Assembly (NCBI GenBank): GCA_030044775.1
Contig: JASICF010000424.1
Location: 1-5,275 of the forward strand
DNA from: Candidatus Sulfotelmatobacter sp.
GTDB lineage: Bacteria; Acidobacteriota; Terriglobia; Terriglobales; Acidobacteriaceae
Length of the DNA stretch: 5,275 bases
Reading direction: 5' to 3'
Each line of letters opens with the position of its first letter. The stretch's first letter is position 1. The translations under genes and the position numbers were made by a program. Of the stretch, positions 1 through 5,275 are shown one piece after another. The notes under the pieces are model-generated. The model was not told the DNA's origin and made no database searches. It worked only from the letters and a program-made list of their open reading frames with translations.

Positions 1-122
1 ACAAAGTCTTTGCCACGTATTTTCCTCACGGCGGACCGGCGCGTACGACCGTTGCCGTGGCTGCACTGCCGGGAAACTCGCTGGTGGAAATTAACTGCAT
101 CGCCGCGGTAGTCGGCAAGTAA
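1..122 (+). CDS. RidA-family (YjgF/YER057c/UK114) enamine/imine deaminase, C-terminal 39 residues only
   Basis: The frame starting at base 3 is open from the window edge to a TAA at 120-122 and gives 39 residues that match the end of RidA proteins. The segment PARTTVAVAALP followed by LVEINCIA lines up without gaps with the C-terminus of E. coli RidA. It keeps the arginine equivalent to R105 (fragment residue 14), which binds the substrate carboxylate, and the glutamate equivalent to E120 (fragment residue 29). RidA proteins hydrolyse reactive enamines/imines, such as 2-aminoacrylate, released by PLP-dependent lyases, giving a keto acid and ammonia. The next gene starts 20 bases downstream on the same strand and encodes a PLP enzyme, so the two are probably co-transcribed and functionally linked. 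The N-terminus lies outside the window, so I cannot say whether this RidA has a signal peptide. The family call is firm; the substrate is unknown. Confidence 0.88.
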   Translation, partial: KVFATYFPHGGPARTTVAVAALPGNSLVEINCIAAVVGK

Positions 123-142
123 AGCGGCCAGGAGAGGATTCA

Positions 143-1405
143 ATGCGGCTCGATTCGAACTGGAACCGGCGCGGTTTTCTCGGCACAGTGGGCTTGATCG
201 CTGGCGCCATGTTCGCGCCGCGCAAACTTTTTGCACTGAATCGCGCAGCAGCGGCGGTGAGTACAAAGGTGAGCGGTTTCGGCCACACCGGCAATCCCTA
301 CGAAGAGCTTGGCGTGACCACCCTGATCAACTGCGAAGGCACTATGACCACGCTCGGCGGTTCTCTTCCGCATCCCCAGCTCGAAGCCGTGATGACCATG
401 GCTGGACGGCATTTTGTGAGCATTTCAAAGTTAGAGGTCGCGGCGGGAAATCGAATTGCACAAATGCTCAAGCTGCCCGAGGGCTACACAGCACTAGTGA
501 CTTCCGGCGCCGCGGCGGCAATTCAATCGGGGCTGGCGGGAATTCTGACCGGCGGCGACGGGAAATTAATTCGGCAACTGCCGGATCTGACCGGCATGAA
601 GTCGGAGGTGATCATTCAGAAATCGCATCGCAACCCGTTCGATCACCAGTTGAGATCGACGGGCATCAAGCTGATTGAGATCGAAACTGCCGACGACTTG
701 CGGGCTGCCATCAGTAACCGCACGGCCATGATGCATTTCACCAACTTCGCCAACGCCGCCGGGCAAATCAAAGTGGATGAATGGGTGAAGCTGGCCCGGC
801 AATACAATGTGCCCTGCATGAATGACGCCGCGGCTGACACGCCACCGGTGTCGCACCTTTGGGACTATGCCAACCTGGGCTATGACCTCATCACTTTCAG
901 CGGAGGCAAAGCCATTCGTGGCCCGCAGTGCGCCGGACTATTGATCGGCCGCAAAGAGATGGTCGCCAATGCGCTGCTGAACAATAGCCCAAATGAGGAT
1001 ACGATTGGCCGCAGCCAGAAAGTGGGCAAGGAGGAAATCCTTGGCATGGTAAAGGCGCTCGAACTTTTTCTGGCCGAGGATCACGACGCTCTTGCAAAAG
1101 AATGGCAGGCGCGGCTGGAATTAATTTCACGCCAAATCACAAGGGTTCCCGGAGTCAGCACTTCGTTCTTCGTCCCCGACATCGCCAATCATGTACCGCA
1201 CATGCGCATCACCTGGGACGAAGCCCGTATTTCTTTGAGTGTTGAGCAAGCCTCGAAGCTTTTGCGAAGCTCGAAGCCGGCGATTGCGATCAGCGGTGAG
1301 GAGGAGCAGCCCGGACTGGCCATGAACTCGTTTATGCTGCAGCCGGGTGAAGACAAAATGGTTGCCGCGCAGCTGACGACACTTTTTCGCGAGCACGCCG
1401 TCTAG
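143..1405 (+). CDS. Tat-signal PLP-dependent enzyme, SelA / D-glucosaminate-6-phosphate ammonia-lyase-like (fold type I)
   Basis: This 420-residue protein starts at an ATG preceded by AGGAG (130-134), 8 bases upstream. Residues 8-13 (NRRGFL) form a twin-arginine motif, followed by a weakly hydrophobic stretch to about 25 and an alanine-rich region at 35-38 where cleavage could occur. Tat export would suit an enzyme folded around its cofactor in the cytoplasm. The rest is a fold-type-I PLP enzyme of the SelA/COG1921 group: an N-terminal motif INCEGTMTTLGGSLP, a phosphate-binding TSGAAAA (120-126), an NDAAAD segment whose Asp228 should pair with the pyridine nitrogen, and SGGKAIRGPQ with Lys256 as the expected Schiff-base lysine. 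Relatives without signal peptides eliminate water or ammonia from sugar-derived amino acids. The upstream RidA gene supports an ammonia-releasing reaction. A true selenocysteine synthase is unlikely, given the Tat signal and the catabolic neighbours. The substrate cannot be read from the sequence. Confidence 0.85.
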   Translation: MRLDSNWNRRGFLGTVGLIAGAMFAPRKLFALNRAAAAVSTKVSGFGHTGNPYEELGVTTLINCEGTMTTLGGSLPHPQLEAVMTMAGRHFVSISKLEVAAGNRIAQMLKLPEGYTALVTSGAAAAIQSGLAGILTGGDGKLIRQLPDLTGMKSEVIIQKSHRNPFDHQLRSTGIKLIEIETADDLRAAISNRTAMMHFTNFANAAGQIKVDEWVKLARQYNVPCMNDAAADTPPVSHLWDYANLGYDLITFSGGKAIRGPQCAGLLIGRKEMVANALLNNSPNEDTIGRSQKVGKEEILGMVKALELFLAEDHDALAKEWQARLELISRQITRVPGVSTSFFVPDIANHVPHMRITWDEARISLSVEQASKLLRSSKPAIAISGEEEQPGLAMNSFMLQPGEDKMVAAQLTTLFREHAV

Positions 1406-1476
1406 GCGAGCGGCTCATTCGCAGAAGGAACATGGCGACTACGAAACGCAGTGCGATGGGAATCAAATCGCGCCGT
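1406..1476. other. Short convergent intergenic gap
   Basis: These 71 bases lie between the stop of the PLP enzyme gene and the stop of the opposite-strand RraA-family gene. I see no strong GC-rich hairpin followed by a T-run on either strand. Only weak inverted matches are present around 1407-1423 (GCGA and TCGC arms). Any terminator here is either not of the classic intrinsic type or lies within the coding ends. Confidence 0.5.
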
Positions 1477-2382
1477 TCATTTTTCCGGCATGCGGAGCTT
1501 CGATCCCTTTTTCTCGAGCCACGCGTTGAATTGCTGGATCATTTGTGGCGTCCACGTGTTGTCGATTTCGCCGGGCGTGTACTTGCCCTCGCGCAGCATC
1601 ATATGCCCCCACTCGTCGACCAGATGATCCATTTCCGTATCGTCAGCGACTTTCGCGGCGAGTTGTGGCGGAACAAAGGTTACGCCTTCGGGATCGCCAA
1701 TCGCGATGTCCCCCGGCATCACGGTTGCGTCCCCGATGCGAAGGGGAACGTTGATTCCCGTCAGCATCACGTGTTCCAGAGCAGACGGATCGACGCCGCG
1801 CGTGTACACCTGAAACCCGTGAATCTCTTGAATGCCGGTGACATCGCGAACCGCGCCGTCGACGATCAATCCATTGTGGCTCTTGGCGTAGATGGCCGTC
1901 GAAAGATTATCTCCGACAATCGTACCGTAACGAATTTTGCCGAACAGATCGACGACCAGGACGTCGCCAGGTCTCAGGATGTCGATGATCCAGGAGTTTT
2001 CGTCTCCGATCCGGTTTTCTTTCTTTCCGTTTGCCCGAATCACCGAATCAACATCCGGCCGCTGCGGCATGAAAACTGCAGTGACCACGCGGCCGACAAG
2101 ACGCTCTCCAGGATTGATGACTTTCCATCCGCCTTCGAACTGATTCTTGTAACCTGCATCCTGCAGAACGTCCCAGGCTTCGTCGGCGGTGACGTCCTTG
2201 AGTCGCGCCAGCACCGAGTCGGGGACATTCGGCCGGCCGTCCGGAAAGCGGTCGCCGTGCCAGTCCGGCGTGAATTCGATGCGTTGCTCTTTCGAAAAAA
2301 GATCGAGTTGCGCGTGGGCGGGCATCGCCAGCGGCAGTGCCAAAGAAATAACGAGCGCGACGGCCAAGGTAAATTTATTCAT
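1477..2382 (-). CDS. Secreted RraA-family protein, HMG/CHA aldolase-like (pyruvate aldolase / oxaloacetate decarboxylase fold)
   Basis: This is a 301-residue protein on the minus strand. GGAG lies 4 bases upstream of its ATG (plus-strand bases 2387-2390). Residues 1-24 form a clear Sec signal peptide: Lys3, a hydrophobic core at about 5-20, and an AHA|Q cleavage site. The RraA/HMG-aldolase core covers about residues 55-260. Asp158 and Arg179-Asp180 are separated by exactly 20 residues, matching the D-X20-R-D motif of catalytically active class II pyruvate aldolases such as 4-hydroxy-4-methyl-2-oxoglutarate aldolase. GDNLS, IVDGAVRD and the later MPGDIAIGDPEGVTFVPP block are also typical. At 301 residues it is longer than most RraA proteins (about 160-230), because of the signal peptide, an N-terminal lead-in and a helical-looking C-terminal tail. 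It is more likely an exported metal-dependent keto-acid lyase than an RNase E inhibitor, which would need to be cytoplasmic. The substrate is unknown. Confidence 0.86.
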   Translation of the reverse strand: MNKFTLAVALVISLALPLAMPAHAQLDLFSKEQRIEFTPDWHGDRFPDGRPNVPDSVLARLKDVTADEAWDVLQDAGYKNQFEGGWKVINPGERLVGRVVTAVFMPQRPDVDSVIRANGKKENRIGDENSWIIDILRPGDVLVVDLFGKIRYGTIVGDNLSTAIYAKSHNGLIVDGAVRDVTGIQEIHGFQVYTRGVDPSALEHVMLTGINVPLRIGDATVMPGDIAIGDPEGVTFVPPQLAAKVADDTEMDHLVDEWGHMMLREGKYTPGEIDNTWTPQMIQQFNAWLEKKGSKLRMPEK

Positions 2383-2543
2383 AACACTCCAGAAAAAAGT
2401 TCGGCAAAGAAATCTGGCTCGCTTGCGACCGTGAAAATATCACACGCAATCGCAGTCAGCAATCCTGCTTCAGGTCCGGGAAGCATGTCGCGATCAAGTT
2501 ATGCAGGTCAGCGTTCTCTCGCGAGACTGGCGGGGAGTCAGCC
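2383..2543. promoter_or_regulatory. Divergent intergenic region between the RraA-family and MFS genes
   Basis: These 161 bases separate two divergently read genes, so they should hold both promoters and any shared operator. I see three small symmetric elements. GTGA-AAATA-TCAC lies at 2431-2443. A TCGCGA lies at 2488-2493. A perfect 10-bp palindrome, TCTCGCGAGA, lies at 2517-2526 and contains a second TCGCGA at 2519-2524. The two TCGCGA centres are 31 bp apart, about three helical turns. The MFS ribosome binding site (GGGGAG, 2532-2537) follows the last palindrome. I found no convincing sigma-70 promoter for the transporter direction. That the region is regulatory follows from gene orientation; the operators are only suggested. 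Confidence 0.5.
2434..2462 (-). promoter_or_regulatory. Weak sigma-70-like promoter candidate for the RraA-family gene
   Basis: On the minus strand, TTGCTG (plus-strand bases 2457-2462) and TATTTT (2434-2439) are spaced by 17 bases. They match the -35 consensus at three positions and the -10 consensus at four. The -10 candidate overlaps the GTGA-N5-TCAC inverted repeat, which would suit repressor control. The match is modest and could be chance. Confidence 0.25.
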
Positions 2544-3938
2544 ATGAACCGCAGAACCAGCCACGTAAGGCAGTTCTTGGTGTTTTGGCTGTTCATTCTG
2601 AGCGCTGTCTCGTATCTCGATCGCGTCAACATTTCAATTGCGGGAGGCGCGCTCGCCGACGCCTATCATCTGACCGATGTACAGTTGGGCAAAGTCTTCA
2701 GCGCCATGCTGGTTGGTTATGCCATTTTTCAAACCGTGGCGGGAAGGCTTGCCGACCGCTATGGCGCGCGTCGTGTGCTGACGGCAGGCGTGATCTGGTG
2801 GGGTGTATTCACCGCGTTGACTGGTCTTGTGCCCGCGGATGTTGCCGGCGCTCTGTTGTTATTCGTGATCGTGCGGTTCCTGCTGGGCGCCGGCGAAGCA
2901 GTCATTTATCCTTCTGCCAATCAATTCATCGCCCGCTGGATTCCCGTTCGCGAGCGCGGCATTGCCAATGGTTGGATTTTTGCGGGAGTGGGTGCGGGCG
3001 CCGGCCTCACGCCTCCACTCGTTACCTACATCATGATCCACTACGGCTGGCGCTCGTCTTTTCTGGTGTGCTCCGTCATCGGCTTCGCTGTCGGAGCAGT
3101 GTGGTTTTTCACGGCTCGCGACACACCTGAGCAACACCCGAAGGTTTCTCCGGCAGAACTGGAGACGATTGAATCCGGATTGACGTTACCTTCCTTATTA
3201 TCGCCGTCATCTGCAATGAAGGCTGATTCCTCGACGCGGGTCGCACCCCCGCTCGTGCCGTGGAGACGAGTCTTTCGCAGCAAAGAAATCATTGCCGTCA
3301 CCGTCAGCTACTTTTGCTACGGCTATGTGGCTTGGATCTTCTTCAGTTGGTTCTATCGATACCTGGCGAAAGTTCGTGGGCTGGATCTCAAGGCCAGCGC
3401 TTTCTATTCGATGTTGCCGTTTCTTGCCATGTTGGCGGCGTGCCTCGCGGGCGGCGTAATGAACGACTGGCTCACAAAATGGAAAGGCGCCCGGCTGGGG
3501 CGATGTATTCTTGCGGCATTTGCCATTGCGCTCGCAGGTGTGTTCATCGCGCTTGGTTCGCAGGTCAAGAGCGCGCGATTGGCCAGCGTGGTGCTTGCGG
3601 GAGGAGCGGGAGCGTTGTACTTGTCGCAAAGTTCGTTCTGGTCGCTCACTGCCGACGTAGCGGGAGCTTCCTCCGGATCGGTTTCGGGCTTCATGAACAC
3701 CGGCAATCAGGTTGGTGCTGCCATTACTGCGTCTCTCACGCCGTGGATCGCCGTGCGCTACGGATGGACCGCATCGTTTTTGGTCGCGGCGGCACTTTGC
3801 TTTGTGGGCGCGGCATGCTGGCTGGTCGTGAATCCGGCAAGATCGCTGATTGTAGCGGCGTCCGGTCCAACAGTCGATCCGGCCGGCGCGAACTCTGAGC
3901 AGGTTGCAACACAGATTGCCAAGTCGATTACCAAATAA
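2544..3938 (+). CDS. MFS transporter, anion:cation symporter (ACS) family, probable sugar-acid/organic-anion uptake
   Basis: This is a 464-residue inner-membrane protein with the pattern of 12 transmembrane helices in two halves, joined by a polar loop at about residues 190-240. The ATG has GGGGAG (2532-2537) 6 bases upstream. Helix 1 ends in SYLDRVNIS (23-31), the hallmark of the ACS family. Motif A is GRLADRYGARR (67-77). Helix 4 carries RFLLGAGEAVIYP (111-123). In the E. coli D-galactonate transporter DgoT, an Asp-Arg pair in helix 1 and a Glu in helix 4 handle protons and substrate carboxylate; Asp26, Arg27 and Glu118 look equivalent. This points to proton-coupled uptake of a carboxylated sugar derivative such as an aldonate, hexuronate or 2-keto-3-deoxy acid. 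The PfkB-family kinase gene starts 11 bases after the stop, so the two very likely form an operon in which the kinase acts on the imported compound. The exact substrate is not determinable. Confidence 0.9.
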   Translation: MNRRTSHVRQFLVFWLFILSAVSYLDRVNISIAGGALADAYHLTDVQLGKVFSAMLVGYAIFQTVAGRLADRYGARRVLTAGVIWWGVFTALTGLVPADVAGALLLFVIVRFLLGAGEAVIYPSANQFIARWIPVRERGIANGWIFAGVGAGAGLTPPLVTYIMIHYGWRSSFLVCSVIGFAVGAVWFFTARDTPEQHPKVSPAELETIESGLTLPSLLSPSSAMKADSSTRVAPPLVPWRRVFRSKEIIAVTVSYFCYGYVAWIFFSWFYRYLAKVRGLDLKASAFYSMLPFLAMLAACLAGGVMNDWLTKWKGARLGRCILAAFAIALAGVFIALGSQVKSARLASVVLAGGAGALYLSQSSFWSLTADVAGASSGSVSGFMNTGNQVGAAITASLTPWIAVRYGWTASFLVAAALCFVGAACWLVVNPARSLIVAASGPTVDPAGANSEQVATQIAKSITK

Positions 3939-3952
3939 GGGAAGCGGTTTTG
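3937..3952 (+). promoter_or_regulatory. Ribosome binding site supporting a TTG start for the kinase
   Basis: AAGGGA at 3937-3942, overlapping the transporter's stop codon, lies 7 bases before a TTG at 3950. The in-frame ATG at 3968 has no purine-rich Shine-Dalgarno sequence at a usable distance. The first conserved kinase motif starts well after both, so homology does not decide; the ribosome binding site favours TTG. Confidence 0.6.
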
Positions 3953-5068
3953 TTCGACAGCCCTGATATGGCCAAACTCATTGCAAAACCGAAACAAGCG
4001 TGCGCATGGGACCTAGTGAGCCTGGGTGAGGTAATGTTGCGGCTCGATCCCGGGGACGGGCGCATCGCAACCACGCGCCAATTTCGTGTCTGGGAGGGCG
4101 GCGGAGAATATAACGTGGCGCGCGGATTGAAGCGCTGCTTTGGATTGGACACCGCGGTCGTGACAGCTCTTGCGGATAACCCGGTCGGCCGCCTCGTGGA
4201 AGATTTGATGTTGCAGGGTGGAGTCAACCAGAAGTATGTGCGCTGGGTTCCGTTTGATGGTGTAGGTCGCACAGTTCGTAATGGTCTCAACTTCACCGAA
4301 AGAGGATTCGGAATCCGCGCTGCGCTCGGCTGTTCGGATCGCGGCCACACGGCCATCTCTCAGATCAAGCCGGGTGAAATCGACTGGGATCAGATCTTCG
4401 CGAAAGATGGAGCGCGCTGGTTTCACACGGGAGGAATCTTCTGCGCGCTTTCCGAGTCAACTCCGCTGGTTGCGCTTGAAGCCATTACCGCGGCGAAACG
4501 CGCCGGCACTGTCGTTTCCTATGATCTGAATTATCGGCCGTCACTTTGGAAATCGATCGGGGGGAAGTCGCGAGCTCAGGAGGTCAACCGAAGCATCGCG
4601 CCGCATGTGGATCTCATGCTCGGAAACGAAGAAGATTTTACTGCTGCGCTCGGATTCGAAGTCAAAGGACTCGACGAGCAACACTCCCAACTTGATCATG
4701 GCAGCTTTCAGGAGATGATCAGCAGAGTTGTCGGGGAATTTCCCAACATTTCGGTTGTCGCAACAACATTGCGCAACGCGAAAACCGCGACGGTGAATGA
4801 TTGGGGAGCGATGTGCTACCACGATGGCCGTTTCTACGAGGCGCCGGTGCGAAAAGATCTGGAAATCTACGACCGGGTCGGTGGCGGTGATTCTTTCGCT
4901 TCGGGACTGATCTACGGATTTCTTTCAGGGAAAGACCTTCAGTGGTCAATTGAATGCGGTGCGGCCCACGGCGCGTTGGCAATGACCACCCCAGGCGACA
5001 CCGCGATGGCTACGCTGGCGGAAGTTTTGCAGGCGATGAAATCTCAGACAGCTCGGATTGAACGTTAG
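3950..5068 (+). CDS. PfkB-family sugar kinase, 2-keto-3-deoxygluconate (KDG) kinase-like
   Basis: This is a 372-residue protein from TTG 3950, or 366 residues from ATG 3968. It is a ribokinase/PfkB-fold kinase that transfers phosphate from ATP to a sugar or sugar acid in the cytoplasm. Visible signatures are SLGEVMLRLDP (24-34), GGGEYNVARG (50-59) for sugar binding, DLNYRPSLW (192-200), LGNEEDF (224-230), and the C-terminal PfkB signature DRVGGGDSF (308-316) with Asp314 as the expected catalytic base and the glycines as the anion hole. The DLNYRPSLW and NEED segments are characteristic of KDG kinases rather than fructokinases. It is longer than the usual 310 or so residues because of a 20-residue N-terminal extension and an insertion around 232-280. 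It follows the ACS transporter by 11 bases. A KDPG aldolase, the expected next step, is not in the window. The PfkB family is certain; KDG as substrate is likely but unproven. Confidence 0.88.
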   Translation: MFDSPDMAKLIAKPKQACAWDLVSLGEVMLRLDPGDGRIATTRQFRVWEGGGEYNVARGLKRCFGLDTAVVTALADNPVGRLVEDLMLQGGVNQKYVRWVPFDGVGRTVRNGLNFTERGFGIRAALGCSDRGHTAISQIKPGEIDWDQIFAKDGARWFHTGGIFCALSESTPLVALEAITAAKRAGTVVSYDLNYRPSLWKSIGGKSRAQEVNRSIAPHVDLMLGNEEDFTAALGFEVKGLDEQHSQLDHGSFQEMISRVVGEFPNISVVATTLRNAKTATVNDWGAMCYHDGRFYEAPVRKDLEIYDRVGGGDSFASGLIYGFLSGKDLQWSIECGAAHGALAMTTPGDTAMATLAEVLQAMKSQTARIER

Positions 5069-5073
5069 AAAAT

Positions 5074-5275
5074 ATGCACGTTGCTGCCATTACGGCTCGT
5101 CCATTACGTCCAATGTGCGCGCTTGCGAACGGCGTTACATTGCTGCTCTGTCTCGCTGTGTCCGCAAACCTGATCGCGCAGTCCGGTTCCTTGGGCACGG
5201 TCCATGTCGACGCGACTCCCGGACACGCGATCAACTCGTTCGATCCCGATAGCGCGCTGGGTAGCTCGATCGACG
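5074..5275 (+). CDS. N-terminus of a secreted protein, possibly a glycoside-hydrolase-type enzyme (runs off the window)
   Basis: An ATG five bases after the kinase stop opens a frame that runs to the window end and gives 67 residues. Residues 1-13 contain two arginines; about 14-35 form a hydrophobic signal-peptide core (VTLLLCLAVSA), with likely cleavage after Ala31 or Ala35. The start of the mature protein contains HVDATPGHAINSFDPDSALG. That pattern reminds me of the start of large secreted acidobacterial carbohydrate-active proteins, often annotated as glycosidases or discoidin-domain proteins, but this is recall rather than a domain match. An in-frame ATG at 5113 would give a shorter, more typical signal peptide, and neither start has a strong Shine-Dalgarno. 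The tight spacing suggests it belongs to the transporter-kinase operon. If it is an extracellular hydrolase, it could release the compound that the transporter imports. Confidence 0.6.
   Translation, partial: MHVAAITARPLRPMCALANGVTLLLCLAVSANLIAQSGSLGTVHVDATPGHAINSFDPDSALGSSID

Noticed and set aside
143..1405. Annotating the PLP enzyme as L-seryl-tRNA(Sec) selenium transferase (SelA).
   Set aside because: It has a Tat signal, and no selB or selC is visible nearby. The neighbours are catabolic, and the DAAAD and SGGKAIRGPQ segments fit the ammonia-lyase-like branch of the superfamily.
1407..1423. A possible hairpin (GCGA and TCGC arms) after the PLP enzyme stop codon.
   Set aside because: The arms are only 4 bp, the loop is long, and no T-run follows. 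It is too weak to call a terminator.
1477..2382. Annotating the minus-strand gene as a regulator of RNase E activity (RraA) or a demethylmenaquinone methyltransferase.
   Set aside because: Both are common legacy names for this fold. The signal peptide makes an RNase E role implausible, and the D-X20-R-D motif indicates aldolase chemistry rather than methyl transfer.
1432..2547. A 371-codon plus-strand open frame lying antisense to the RraA-family gene, whose stop overlaps the transporter's ATG (ATGA).
   Set aside because: Its protein is rich in Arg, His, Asp and Val with no recognisable domain, as expected for the antisense reading of a GC-biased gene. The minus-strand frame has a signal peptide, a Shine-Dalgarno and clear family motifs. 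The ATGA overlap is probably accidental.
2501..3130. A 209-codon plus-strand frame overlapping the start of the transporter gene.
   Set aside because: It is an out-of-frame reading of the transporter gene, rich in Arg, Ser and Cys, with no hydrophobic helices or motifs. The transporter frame is unmistakable.
3260..3898. A 212-codon plus-strand frame inside the transporter gene.
   Set aside because: It is fully contained in the transporter in another frame, has no domain signature and has no ribosome binding site of note.

Overview
The window looks like a chromosomal stretch of a moderately GC-rich, free-living Gram-negative bacterium. An Acidobacteriota-type organism is my best guess. The reasons are tightly packed carbohydrate and amino-acid catabolic genes, several proteins with export signals (one Tat, at least two Sec-like), and a pairing of an exported RraA-family protein with a Tat-signal SelA-like PLP enzyme. 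The taxon is inferred from style and family resemblance, not from a marker gene.

Layout: (1) 1-122 is the 3' end of a RidA-family enamine/imine deaminase gene. (2) After 20 bases, 143-1405 encodes a Tat-signal, PLP-dependent SelA/DgaE-like lyase. (3) On the opposite strand, 1477-2382 encodes a Sec-signal RraA/HMG-aldolase-family protein, convergent with the PLP enzyme gene and divergent from the transporter gene. (4) 2383-2543 is a divergent intergenic region with small palindromes and a weak promoter candidate. (5) 2544-3938 encodes an MFS transporter of the anion:cation symporter (sugar-acid) type. (6) After 11 bases, 3950-5068 encodes a PfkB-family kinase most like 2-keto-3-deoxygluconate kinases, probably with a TTG start. 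(7) Five bases later, 5074 to the window end is the 5' end of a secreted protein that I cannot assign firmly.

Working model (inference): the PLP enzyme would eliminate ammonia from an amino acid or amino-sugar acid, and RidA would hydrolyse the enamine/imine product. The resulting 2-keto-3-deoxy acid would be taken up by the transporter and phosphorylated by the kinase. The RraA-like protein would cleave or decarboxylate a pyruvate-type keto acid. Both the PLP enzyme and the RraA protein carry export signals, so part of the chemistry may occur outside the cytoplasm, before uptake. That is the most interesting feature of this locus. No RNA genes, CRISPR arrays, insertion sequences or tRNAs were seen.
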